Under the pieces are notes generated by a model. The model had not been told where the DNA came from. It made no database searches and worked only from the letters and a program-made list of their open reading frames with translations. The translations under genes were made by a program, and so were the position numbers. From positions 178,100 to 242,099 of the forward strand of contig NZ_FMYY01000008.1 of the NCBI RefSeq assembly GCF_900101595.1: DNA of 64,000 bases, given 5' to 3'. Positions 53,634 through 62,206 of the stretch are shown here, in pieces (the first letter of the stretch is position 1; each line of letters starts with the position of its first letter). The DNA is from Paenibacillus sp. cl123. GTDB lineage: Bacteria > Bacillota > Bacilli > Paenibacillales > NBRC-103111.

Positions 53634-54116
53634 ATGCAAAGCGGAGACGGGTTGGTCGTCCTGTTGGTAGTCGTAGCGTTCGGGTTCTGGTTTTACGCGG
53701 CTATGAGAAAGAAGATGCGGGAGACGGTCGAAGCCTCTCCGCCCCTCGATTGGTTGAATGCCGATGCCGAGACTGAGGTGCCCGAAGACGAGGCGACCCG
53801 TCTGCTGGACAAGCATGGATACCGCGTGCTGGCAGGCAAGCGGCGTATTCCGATCACCATCCGCGCGGATGAAGCCGCGACGCTGCAAAGCCGGTTATTC
53901 ATCGATTACATGGCAGAGAAGGATGGACATTACTACGCGGTCAAGCTTGCCAAGGAGCGGAAGCCGCTCGAGCGTACCGGAAGCTCGCTGCGCGACCGGC
54001 TGCTCGTGTATCAGCTTCTTGACGAGCGTACGGACGGCGTCTTGTATGTGCGGCTCGTTGAGAAGCAGGTCGAATGCTACCGCTTCTCTCTGATGGAGGC
54101 GGATGAGGAAGAATAG
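53634..54116 (+). CDS. Unknown membrane-anchored protein between tlyA and argR
   Basis: A 160-residue protein: an N-terminal membrane helix (GLVVLLVVVAFGFWFYAAM, 6-24), a charged linker, and a cytoplasmic domain (about 45-155) with the pattern LFIDYMAEKDGHYYAVKLAKERKP ... LRDRLLVYQLL ... GVLYVRLVEKQVECYRF. The alternating strand-helix order vaguely recalls PD-(D/E)xK nuclease folds, but the acidic catalytic residue of a xExK motif is absent. Not recognised. B. subtilis has no gene at this place. Start behind CGAGGTGA. Confidence 0.65.
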   Translation: MQSGDGLVVLLVVVAFGFWFYAAMRKKMRETVEASPPLDWLNADAETEVPEDEATRLLDKHGYRVLAGKRRIPITIRADEAATLQSRLFIDYMAEKDGHYYAVKLAKERKPLERTGSSLRDRLLVYQLLDERTDGVLYVRLVEKQVECYRFSLMEADEEE

Positions 54117-54151
54117 TCCGATATTTGTGAATAGAAGCCTAGGAGGAACTT

Positions 54152-54601
54152 ATGAAAGGCCAACGGCATGTGAAAATACGGGAAATTATTACGAATAATG
54201 AAATTGAAACGCAGGATGATCTGGTCGAACAGCTTGCGCTAGCCGGATTTCATGTCACACAGGCAACCATCTCGCGGGATATCAAGGAGATGCACCTGAT
54301 CAAGGTGCCGCTCGACGATGGGCGCTACAAGTACTCCATGCCCGCGGATCAGCGGTATAACCCGCTGCAGCGTCTGCGGCGCGCGCTCAACGATCATTTC
54401 GTACATATCGATTATTCGGAAAATCTGGTTGTGCTCAAAAGCCTCCCGGGGACGGCCAGTGCGATCGGCGCCTTGATCGACAGTCTGGAATGGAATGAAA
54501 TCATGGGCACGATCTGCGGCGACGATACGATTTTGATCATCTGCCGGACGAAGGAACAAAGCGTCCATGTGGTTAATCAAGTGATGGGGATGTTAAGCTG
54601 A
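54152..54601 (+). CDS. argR: Arginine repressor ArgR/AhrC
   Basis: A 149-residue hexameric regulator. Seen: an N-terminal winged helix ([40 protein letters not shown], 7-47, with the SR recognition pair) and the arginine-binding domain ([34 protein letters not shown], about 103-136). It represses arginine synthesis and activates catabolism. Start behind AGGAGG. Confidence 0.97.
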   Translation: MKGQRHVKIREIITNNEIETQDDLVEQLALAGFHVTQATISRDIKEMHLIKVPLDDGRYKYSMPADQRYNPLQRLRRALNDHFVHIDYSENLVVLKSLPGTASAIGALIDSLEWNEIMGTICGDDTILIICRTKEQSVHVVNQVMGMLS

Positions 54602-54617
54602 TAGAAGAGGTGAGCGT

Positions 54618-56318
54618 ATGCTGTTGGAATTATCGATTCGCCATCTGGCGGTTATCGAGCATGTCGAGCTTCATTGCAAGTCCGGCTTCCACGTGCTTAC
54701 CGGTGAGACGGGGGCAGGAAAATCGATCATTATCGATGCGCTCGGTTTGATCGCCGGAGGCAGAAGCTCGTCGGATCTCGTCCGTTACGGCAGTGACAAG
54801 GCTTCTATTGAAGCGTCCTTCCTCGTAGCGGGGGATCATCCGGTCTGGGCTGCGCTGTCCCGTCTTGGGATCGAAGGAAATTCGGATGAAACCCTCATCA
54901 TTCGGCGCGAAATTTCGGCGCAGGGCAAAAGCACCAGCCGCGTGAACGGACAGCTCGTCAATCTGGCGATGCTGAAGGAAATCGGCGAATGTCTGGTCAA
55001 TATTCATGGCCAGCATGAGCACCAGTCCTTATTCCATCCGGAAGGCCATATCCGATTTCTGGACGTATTCGGCGAGCCGACGATCGGTCCGGTGAAACGC
55101 GATTATCAAAGCGCTTACGAGGATTATCAGTCCATCCGCAAGCAGGTGCGCGAGCTTCAGGAAACGAGCCAGCAGGCGCTGCAGATGGCGGATCTGTACA
55201 AATTCCAGGTCGAGGAAATCCGTTCGGTGAAGCTGAAGGCCGGGGAGGATGAAGCTCTCCAGGAGGAGCGGAGGAAGCTGTCCAATGCCGAGCGCCTGTA
55301 CCAGAGCGCGGCCGATGCTTATGAGCTGCTGTACGGCAGCGGCAAAGGGCTGGATGTGGTCGGCCGCGCCGTTCAGAAGCTGCAGGATATCGCCGCTTAC
55401 GATACGTCGCAGCTGCAGCCGCTCGCCGAGCAGGTGCAATCCGCGTTCTACCAGCTGGAGGACGCCGCCCATCAGATCCGCGATTACCGCGATGAGATCG
55501 AGTTCAATCCGGGCCGGCTGGATTTTATTGAGCAAAGGCTGGATACAATCTCCTCTCTTCGGAGAAAATATGGAGACAATGTGAAGGAAATTATCGCATA
55601 TGCCGACAGAATCGAGGCTGAGCTGAGCCTCATCGAACATAAAGACGAACGGCTTCAAGAGCTGCAGCGCGAGGAGAGCAAAGCCTTCGAGCGGATGTCG
55701 AAGCTTGCTTCCGATCTGACCCTGAAGCGGCTGGCGGTAGCGGAGAGGCTGGCTGCCGAGATCGTCAATGAACTGCGGGAGCTTCATATGGAACGGACCC
55801 AGTTCAAGGTGCAGGTGGAGTCGGAGGGCGAGCGCAAATTTTCGCCGGACGGGGCCGATCAAGTCGAATTCCTGATCTCAGCCAACCCGGGGGAGCCGCT
55901 GCGCTCCTTGAGCAAAATCGCCTCAGGCGGGGAAATTTCCCGGATCATGCTGGCTATGAAGTCGATATTTGCTCGGGTGGACCGCATCCCCGTCCTTGTA
56001 TTCGACGAAGTGGATACGGGAGTCAGCGGACGCGCGGCGCAAGCCATCGCCGAGCGGATGTCCAGGCTCTCCAGTGATTGCCAGGTTTTCTCGATCACCC
56101 ACCTGCCGCAGGTGGCCTGCATGGCTGACGTTCATTATCTGATCCGTAAGACGACGGACGGCGACCGGACTTATACGAATATACATGAGCTGCACGACGG
56201 CGAGCGGGTGCATGAGCTTGCGCGGATGCTTGGCGGTGTTGAAGTGACGGGCAAGACACTGGAGCATGCGCAGGACATGCTCAGCCTGGCTGAGGATAAG
56301 AAGCTCCGTATGGCTTGA
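54618..56318 (+). CDS. recN: DNA repair protein RecN
   Basis: A 566-residue SMC-like ATPase acting early in double-strand break repair. Seen: Walker A TGETGAGKSIIIDALG near 28-43, QHEHQSLFHPEGHIRFLD near 134-151, a coiled-coil centre (about 160-370), the signature LSKIASGGEISRIMLAMK near 431-448, and Walker B IPVLVFDEVDTGVSG near 456-470. Start behind AGAGGTGA. Confidence 0.97.
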   Translation: MLLELSIRHLAVIEHVELHCKSGFHVLTGETGAGKSIIIDALGLIAGGRSSSDLVRYGSDKASIEASFLVAGDHPVWAALSRLGIEGNSDETLIIRREISAQGKSTSRVNGQLVNLAMLKEIGECLVNIHGQHEHQSLFHPEGHIRFLDVFGEPTIGPVKRDYQSAYEDYQSIRKQVRELQETSQQALQMADLYKFQVEEIRSVKLKAGEDEALQEERRKLSNAERLYQSAADAYELLYGSGKGLDVVGRAVQKLQDIAAYDTSQLQPLAEQVQSAFYQLEDAAHQIRDYRDEIEFNPGRLDFIEQRLDTISSLRRKYGDNVKEIIAYADRIEAELSLIEHKDERLQELQREESKAFERMSKLASDLTLKRLAVAERLAAEIVNELRELHMERTQFKVQVESEGERKFSPDGADQVEFLISANPGEPLRSLSKIASGGEISRIMLAMKSIFARVDRIPVLVFDEVDTGVSGRAAQAIAERMSRLSSDCQVFSITHLPQVACMADVHYLIRKTTDGDRTYTNIHELHDGERVHELARMLGGVEVTGKTLEHAQDMLSLAEDKKLRMA

Positions 56319-56492
56319 CAGCGGTGGGAGCATTTTGGAGTTATAAAAGCATAGGCGGGGGGTTACCTTAAAGGTACACAAACGGCGGTGCTGCGCAAGA
56401 GAAACGGCGAACCGACAGGTCGCAGCGCAGGTGTGACGCCGGCTTTCGAGTCAGAGGAGGCCGGCGCCGCTAAGCAAAGGAAGCAAGGGAGC

Positions 56493-57848
56493 GTGAGCGA
56501 ATTGAGTTCCAACCAGAGAAAAAGATTGATTGGATTAGTGCTCGTCCTCTTCGTTTGTTTGGGAAGCTTAACCACCCCTTTCCGCAGCTTTGCCTCATTC
56601 CCCGAGGAGCTCCGATTGTTTACCGGACAACAAGCCCATCTGAAGCTGGCAATGCCTGTGAACGCCCAGATTACCGTGAGCCACCCGGAAATTTTGAAAG
56701 TGAATGGTTCAACCGAGCACTCCTTCCGAGTCGATCTACATCATCCGATCTCATTGGAATCTTATCAGGCTGGCAAGGCGGAAATGAAATTGAAGCTGTT
56801 CGGCGCCATTCCGTTTAAAACCGTAAAAGTTAATGTCGTTCCGGATCTGAAGGTGATTCCCGGCGGACAGACAATCGGCGTGAAGCTCAAATCCGCCGGC
56901 ATCATGGTAGTCGGCCACCATCTGGTTGCTGTCGCGGAGGATAAGAAAACATCCCCTGGCGAAGAAGCCAAAATACTGCTGGGCGACCTGATCGTCAAAA
57001 TGAATGGAAAACCGATCCAGGATGTAAGCAAGGTTGCCGAGCTGGTGAAGGAAGCGGGAGAGAACAAGAAGCAGATCCTGCTTACCATCGTACGCGGTAA
57101 CGATACCTTGGAAGTGCCGATTACGCCCGCCTATGATACGGTGGACAAAGCCTATAGGCTTGGATTATACATCCGCGATTCGGCCGCAGGCGTCGGCACG
57201 TTGACTTTCTATGCACCCGATCAAGGGGTATATGGAGCGCTTGGCCATGTAATTACGGATATGGATACTCAGACTCCGATTGTAGTGGGCGGAGGGGATA
57301 TCGTTCATTCGAACGTCACGTCCATCTCGAAGAGCCAGAACGGCGAACCCGGCGAGAAGCGGGCGCAGTTTTCCAGAGAAAGCAAAGCTATCGGCAATAT
57401 CGAGAAAAACACGCAGTTCGGCATTTTCGGCAAAATGCATGATGCTCCGGATCACGGGCTGACGGATAAAGCTCTGCCCGTTGCTTTCGCCGAGGAGGTC
57501 AAGGAAGGCCCGGCCCATATTTATACCGTTGTGGGTGGTCAGAAGGTCGAGAAGTTCGATATTGAGATTATCCACGTCGCCAAGCAGGAGCATCCTCAAA
57601 CCAAGGGGATGGTCATCAAAATTACGGACCCCAAGCTGATTGATAAAACCGGCGGGATCGTGCAAGGGATGAGCGGCAGTCCGATCATTCAGGGCGGTAA
57701 AGTCGTTGGGGCGGTAACCCATGTTTTCGTGAACGACCCGACCAGCGGATATGGCTGCTTTATCGAGTGGATGCTGCAGGATGCAGGTATTATGCTCAGA
57801 TCGAAAGGAACGGCCGGGAACCCGGCCAATGAACTGAAAGCCAGCTAA
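56493..57848 (+). CDS. spoIVB: SpoIVB serine peptidase (S55)
   Basis: A 451-residue forespore protease that signals across the intermembrane space to activate pro-sigma-K processing. Seen: an N-terminal membrane segment (LIGLVLVLFVCLGSLTTPF), a PDZ domain (about 135-215, with KILLGDLIVKMNGKPIQDVSKVAEL), and the peptidase domain with the catalytic His in YGALGHVITDMDT near 250 and Ser in GMSGSPIIQGGKVVGAVTHV near 391. The start is uncertain: GTG 56493 or TTG 56502 behind AAGGGAG, or a distant GTG 56388 without support. Confidence 0.94.
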   Translation: MSELSSNQRKRLIGLVLVLFVCLGSLTTPFRSFASFPEELRLFTGQQAHLKLAMPVNAQITVSHPEILKVNGSTEHSFRVDLHHPISLESYQAGKAEMKLKLFGAIPFKTVKVNVVPDLKVIPGGQTIGVKLKSAGIMVVGHHLVAVAEDKKTSPGEEAKILLGDLIVKMNGKPIQDVSKVAELVKEAGENKKQILLTIVRGNDTLEVPITPAYDTVDKAYRLGLYIRDSAAGVGTLTFYAPDQGVYGALGHVITDMDTQTPIVVGGGDIVHSNVTSISKSQNGEPGEKRAQFSRESKAIGNIEKNTQFGIFGKMHDAPDHGLTDKALPVAFAEEVKEGPAHIYTVVGGQKVEKFDIEIIHVAKQEHPQTKGMVIKITDPKLIDKTGGIVQGMSGSPIIQGGKVVGAVTHVFVNDPTSGYGCFIEWMLQDAGIMLRSKGTAGNPANELKAS

Positions 57849-57870
57849 GCCAGGCTTTCAGTTTTTTTTT
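57833..57870 (+). terminator. Terminator of spoIVB
   Basis: ACTGAAAGCC pairs with GGCTTTCAGT, then nine T. The stem begins inside the last codons of spoIVB. Confidence 0.9.
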
Positions 57871-57930
57871 CGCTTGACTAAGCTAAACCTCAATCTTTGT
57901 ACGGATGCCCTTGGCGATCATTCAGCTTCC

Positions 57931-58463
57931 ATGGCTTTGCGACCAATCCCCATGGGCATAAGGAATTACCTGATTGATGGCGTTTCCGGCGCCGGCAAAA
58001 CTACGGTCTGCAACGAATTGCAGCGGCGCGGCTACCATGCTATTCATGGCGATCGTGAGTTGGCTTATCAGGGCGACCCGGAAACGGGTACCCCGACGGA
58101 TGGCTTTAAACCCGAACACCATATTTAGCATGTTGATAAAGTAAAGGCTTTGGTCGACAATCAGGATGAGGCGGTAACATTTTTCTGCGGCGGTTCGCGG
58201 AATCACTCCAAATTCATCGACCTCTTCGACGGTGTGTTTGTCCTGGAGGTCGACCTGGAAACCACTCTCCGGCGGATTGATGAGCGTGTGGCGCTGGACC
58301 CGACTGACTGGGGTGGCAGACTAGAGGAACGGGAATTATTGCGCGCTTGCATCAAACGAAAGAAGGCATTCCTAAAAACGGGATTATAATCGACGCCACC
58401 GCACCGATCGCGCACATCGTTGACGAAATCCTCCAACGCCAACGGCAGCTTAAAAGAAGTTGA
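57931..58463 (+). pseudogene. P-loop kinase pseudogene (nonsense codon and frameshift)
   Basis: A nucleotide kinase-like protein with Walker A GVSGAGKTT is readable, but broken twice. After KPEHHI an in-frame TAG at 58126-58128 (TGG would restore Trp) is followed in the same frame by HVDKVKALVDNQDEAVTFFCGGSRNH and the LID-like region RVALDPTDWGGR. After LKTG at about 58381 a one-base loss shifts the frame; the missing end IIIDATAPIAHIVDEILQRQ continues to a TGA at 58461-58463. It sits between spoIVB and spo0A, which are adjacent in Bacillus. No ribosome site was seen. The family is AAA-type small-molecule kinase; substrate unknown. Confidence 0.85.
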
Positions 58464-58670
58464 GACAGTTCACTGGCCCAATAACCTGATAGAAGACCGG
58501 ATTGGTTTTACATTCTGCCAAGTGGTGGAAGCAAGCAACAAAAATCGCGTAAACTTCGTTCAAGAGAGCGAGACTTGCCTTATTCGGAGAGCATTTGTCG
58601 ATTATTGTTTAATCGTGCATTAAATTTTCCATTATAATAGAAAACTTAAAAAAAATCCATAAAAATAATA

Positions 58671-58709
58671 TTCGACAGAAGGAATTTGAACCCGTCTGTC
58701 GAAATCATA
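58671..58709 (+). promoter_or_regulatory. Divergent 0A boxes and sigma-H-like promoter of spo0A
   Basis: TTCGACAG (58671-58678) and CTGTCGAA (58696-58703) are an inverted pair of Spo0A boxes. Between and over them, AAGGAATTT (58679-58687), a 13-nt gap and GAAATCAT (58701-58708) resemble a sigma-H promoter. This fits the known sigma-H and Spo0A~P control of spo0A. The preceding 58464-58670 holds no gene. Confidence 0.75.
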
Positions 58710-58764
58710 TAGCAAGGTAAATAATGCTAAAGTTAATTGCCGCAAATGAAGGGAGAGCTTGCCG

Positions 58765-59571
58765 TTGCAAACCATTGAAGTTCTTTTAGCTGATGATAAC
58801 CGTGAATTTACGAACCTGCTTTCTGAGTTCATTGATGAACAAGAGGATATGCGCGTAACTGGTGTGGCCTACAACGGAAATGACGTTCTTCGATTAATCG
58901 AGCAAAGCGGCCGCGTTCCTGACGTGTTAATACTAGATATTATTATGCCTCATCTGGACGGGCTCGGCGTATTGGAGAAGCTGCGCGAGATGGATCTGAG
59001 CCCGCAGCCCAAAATCATTATGCTGACGGCCTTCGGTCAAGAAAACATCACGCAGAAAGCGGTACAGCTTGGCGCTTCCTATTATATTCTGAAGCCGTTT
59101 GACATGGAGATTTTGACGAACCGCATCCGTCAGCTCGTCACAACCTCCTCGTCATCGATGCCTATGATGAGCTCGCAAATTTCCATGAAAGCCAATGTCG
59201 TTCAACTGCCGAAGGGTAAAAACCTGGACGCGAACATTACGACGATCATTCATGAAATCGGCGTTCCGGCGCATATTAAGGGCTATCAGTATTTGCGCGA
59301 AGCGATCACCATGGTTTACAACAATATCGAGATACTGGGCGCCATTACGAAAACGCTCTATCCGGCCATCGCCGAAAAATACAAAACGACGCCCAGCCGC
59401 GTCGAACGCGCCATCCGCCATGCGATCGAGGTCGCCTGGACGCGCGGCAATATTGACAGCATCAGCCACCTGTTCGGCTACACGATCAATATCAGCAAAT
59501 CCAAGCCGACCAATAGCGAGTTCATCGCGATGGTGGCGGACAAGCTGCGTATCGAGCATAAGGTGTCGTGA
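58765..59571 (+). CDS. spo0A: Sporulation response regulator Spo0A
   Basis: A 268-residue master regulator of sporulation entry. Seen: a receiver domain with acidic pocket LLADDN near 7-12, phospho-acceptor Asp in [12 protein letters not shown] near 52-63, Thr/Lys switch residues (MLTAFG, YYILKPF), and the Spo0A C-terminal DNA-binding domain (about 150-268) with the recognition helix [20 protein letters not shown] 58765 has GGGAGAG at about 7 nt; a TTG at 58759 is too near. Confidence 0.97.
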   Translation: MQTIEVLLADDNREFTNLLSEFIDEQEDMRVTGVAYNGNDVLRLIEQSGRVPDVLILDIIMPHLDGLGVLEKLREMDLSPQPKIIMLTAFGQENITQKAVQLGASYYILKPFDMEILTNRIRQLVTTSSSSMPMMSSQISMKANVVQLPKGKNLDANITTIIHEIGVPAHIKGYQYLREAITMVYNNIEILGAITKTLYPAIAEKYKTTPSRVERAIRHAIEVAWTRGNIDSISHLFGYTINISKSKPTNSEFIAMVADKLRIEHKVS

Positions 59572-59689
59572 AGGCAAGAGCCGTAAGGTTTTGAGCGTGT
59601 CAAGGGCTATTGCAGTTTTGGCTATAAATATCCGAAAGCGGACGTTTTGAGCCGATAAATATCGAATGAGTAAGCCAACAAATACCACT

Positions 59690-59731
59690 TGTTTATTGGG
59701 TTCCCAACAACCCCATAAAGGAGTGGTATTT
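59690..59731 (+). other. Hairpin enclosing the recombinase ribosome site
   Basis: AAATACCACT (59690-59699) pairs with AGTGGTATTT (59722-59731), and TTTATTGGG pairs nearly fully with CCCCATAAA inside it. The AAAGGAG ribosome site at 59717-59723 is within the structure, so it could limit translation of the recombinase. Confidence 0.6.
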
Positions 59732-59734
59732 CTT

Positions 59735-60711
59735 ATGACAGACATGGAATTTCACATCGACAATTTTATGCTTTATTGCAGTTCGAAGAATCTTTCCCGC
59801 AAGACTTTGGCATCCTATGAACAAACCCTTAAGTTGTTTACGTTGTTCTTGAAGCAGAGCTTTGATATCGAAGATGTGAGAAAGTGCAATCGGGGCATAT
59901 TCGGCAATACATTAAGTATCTGCGGGAGCGGGGCAAGTACACGGTCGTCAACAAGGAAGAGAGCAAGAACATTAATCATCCCGATAACCGAAGCGATTAT
60001 AAGAAGGACATATCGACGACAACCATAGCCAACTACGTTCGGAACATCAAAGTCTTTTTCAATTATCTGTACCACGCCGAGCGGGAAATTCCAAAGAACC
60101 CCGTGGACAGTATCGACAACCCTAAGCCTGAACGGAAGATGAAGAAGATATGGACACCTGATGAAATCAAGCGAGTATTAAAGCAGTTCGATTCATCAAC
60201 CTTCCACGGCTACAGGAACTACATCATTACCAATCTATTGTTGGATACGGGAATGCGAATTGGAGAATGCCTGTCCTTATTCCCTGAGCATTTTGACTAT
60301 ACCCATAAGAGCATCTTAATCACGAACCCGAAGAATAAGCAGGAGCGATATGTGTACTTCTCGTTCAAGCTGGCTAATGACATGAAGCAATGGATGAAGT
60401 ACAAGGACAGGTATTCGGAAAGCCCATTCTTGTTTCCGACGACCAGAGGAACGCAGCTTGAAGTACGCAATTATGAACGAGCATTGCGCGAAGCGGGAGA
60501 ACGGGTAGGGGTATCCATACATCCTCATCAACTGAGGAATAACTTTGCTAAGTACTATATCTTGAATAACGGGGACTGGTTTAGCTTGTGCCGCATTCTA
60601 GGGCATAGCTCGGTTGAAGTAACTCAGAAAGCTTATCTGGATTTCACGAATGATGAAATCGCTCGTAAGTATCAGAAGCATAGTCCTATCGCGCACATGG
60701 ATGGGATTTGA
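59735..60711 (+). pseudogene. Tyrosine recombinase/integrase, frameshifted
   Basis: The first 49 codons (MTDMEFHIDNFMLYCSSKNLSRKTLASYEQ ... FDIEDVRK) give the SAM-like N-terminal domain. At about 59883 one base appears lost (AAGTGCAA where AAGGTGCAA would keep the frame), and the protein continues in another frame as VQSGHIRQYIKYLRERGKY to IAHMDGI at 60711. The catalytic residues are all present: Arg in TGMRIGECLSL, His-x-x-Arg in HPHQLRNNF, His in GHSSVEVT and Tyr in KAYLDF. Either a recent pseudogene, a sequencing error or a programmed shift. It lies just after spo0A and opens an accessory region. Confidence 0.85.
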
Positions 60712-60797
60712 TTGTGCAGTGAAGCTCTAGGAGGCGTTTCTAGGCTCTTGGGGTTAGGGAGCGGGGATTTTCAATAGGGCGGGTTAAAAGTCGTAAT

Positions 60798-60814
60798 AGC
60801 CTCATTATGAGGCT
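60798..60814. other. Perfect palindrome after the recombinase
   Basis: AGCCTCATTATGAGGCT, a 6-bp stem with a 5-nt loop, 87 bp after the recombinase stop. No T tract follows. Role unknown. Confidence 0.5.
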
Positions 60815-60834
60815 GTGAGGTATCATACAACATG

Positions 60835-60868
60835 GAGCACCTATCTCGTAATGGAGAAGGTGCTCGTT
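60835..60868 (+). terminator. Probable terminator of the recombinase unit
   Basis: GAGCACCT pairs with AGGTGCTC around TCTCGTAATGGAGA, followed by GTTTTGTTT. It precedes a convergent gene. Confidence 0.65.
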
Positions 60869-60872
60869 TTGT

Positions 60873-60998
60873 TTAATTCTTTGTCCTTTGGATTACATGA
60901 TTGATACCGATAACTGCTAAACCGATTATTACCAAGATGAACCATGCAGGGGCTGAGAAGGCCTTGCCGCCTCCTAATGCGATTCCGACGTTACCCAT
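60873..60998 (-). CDS. 41-residue single-helix membrane peptide
   Basis: ATG 60998 with GGAGGTGA at an 8-nt gap, a very strong site. The peptide begins MGNVGIALGGGKAFSAP and has one hydrophobic helix (AWFILVIIGLAVIGI, about 18-32) ending in NHVIQRTKN. Its start overlaps the end of the upstream 327-residue gene by 8 bp, so translation is probably coupled. Glycine-rich start plus one helix recalls small spore or toxin-like membrane peptides, but no family is recognised. Confidence 0.65.
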   Translation of the reverse strand: MGNVGIALGGGKAFSAPAWFILVIIGLAVIGINHVIQRTKN

Positions 60999-61974
60999 TG
61001 TGTGTCACCTCCTCTCCCGTAATCTGAGCAAGGAGAGCGGGCAGAGAAGCGATAATTTGATTCCAGCTCTCCCTAGTTGTAGGCTTGGACAAGAACTGCA
61101 TGAGCTGCTGACGAAAACCGCCGCTGATCAGAACAAGCAGTACATATCTGTAGAACGACGGCTTGTCTGTAAAGAACTTTATTTGATAATAATCCTCAAG
61201 GTTCTGGATGCTGTGACCGAAGATGGGGATGTCATATACGCTTCCAAAGTGGGTTTCAAGGTCTGACCAATAATCCTTAAGCAAATTTATGAGCTCATAC
61301 GCTTCTCTATAGTCCTGTTCTTCGGATTGTCTAACCGCATTCCTCCAGATCATTTGTTGCAACCATGCATTTGTAGACTCTAGGACAGTATCGCCTGCGA
61401 TTTCCGATGCGATATTGGATTGCTGATTGAAGACACGGAATACTTCCTGAGAGATGGCTCCCTTCGAAATGATATCAGAAATAAGCTTGCTTACAATCAT
61501 TATACGTTTAGCATTTTCCCGTGCTTCGATCTTTTGCTTCTCTTCAAACTCTTTTGAAGGCCGACCAATTGCTTTTGGTGCTTTTGCCGCGTCGTCGGTG
61601 GCAATATCATCAATGATCTCTGGATAGTCAGGATGAGCAGTATATCCCGCAACGTCCTTGAATGTATTCATAATGCTTGAATGGAATTCAATAAGTCGTG
61701 CCTTTAGCTTGTCCCACTGAACGGGATAGCCTTTCCAGTACAGGATGAAGATATAGTCCTTCTGATGCTTACATAGCCTGCTAGATTTAAGCTTATCAAT
61801 CAAGATAACAGCGCTTATTGTCCGCTCGTCGTAGTGGGTAACGACACCTTGGGAGAACCCTAGACTAACACGATTCCCAACGATAAGACCATATTCCACG
61901 TAACGCTCAATCATATTGCTGCTTATTGATATTCCATGCTCTCGAACTCGTTCAAGCAGTTCCTTTTTCAACAT
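60991..61974 (-). CDS. Unknown protein with MerR-like N-terminus
   Basis: A 327-residue hydrophilic protein. Residues 1-65 (LLERVREHGISISSNMIERYVEYGLI, then THYDERTISAVILIDKLKSSR) follow the layout of a MerR winged helix. Residues about 130-160 are highly charged and contain IGRPSKE, an AT-hook-like core. The rest is helical with no known motif. ATG 61974 follows AGAGGTGA; GTG 61983 in frame is too close. It shares 8 bp with the 41-residue peptide gene and diverges from the DUF4238 gene. AT-richer than the core genome, suggesting transfer. Confidence 0.75.
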   Translation of the reverse strand: MLKKELLERVREHGISISSNMIERYVEYGLIVGNRVSLGFSQGVVTHYDERTISAVILIDKLKSSRLCKHQKDYIFILYWKGYPVQWDKLKARLIEFHSSIMNTFKDVAGYTAHPDYPEIIDDIATDDAAKAPKAIGRPSKEFEEKQKIEARENAKRIMIVSKLISDIISKGAISQEVFRVFNQQSNIASEIAGDTVLESTNAWLQQMIWRNAVRQSEEQDYREAYELINLLKDYWSDLETHFGSVYDIPIFGHSIQNLEDYYQIKFFTDKPSFYRYVLLVLISGGFRQQLMQFLSKPTTRESWNQIIASLPALLAQITGEEVTHNG

Positions 61975-62206
61975 TGTTTTCACCTCTTGAACCGATTGTA
62001 TCCCGCACAGAATATGAAAACAATGGATGCTGAATGCGGAAATGAATTTGGTGATTGATACTGTATCTATAGTAATACGAGCTGGATCACCGTAGCGAAT
62101 TTGGAAATCATGCTATAATTACATCTACAGGAATAGAGGGGACTTAGTACTAGTACAGGACTAAATCTTCCGAACAATTATGGCTTCTGAATGGGGGGAG
62201 TTATCG

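Noticed and set aside
58420..58623. A 67-codon ORF before spo0A
   Set aside because: It overlaps the pseudogene end and has no ribosome site or recognisable pattern.
60901..61266. A 121-codon plus-strand frame after the recombinase
   Set aside because: It is antisense to the 41-residue peptide and the 327-residue gene, which have strong ribosome sites.
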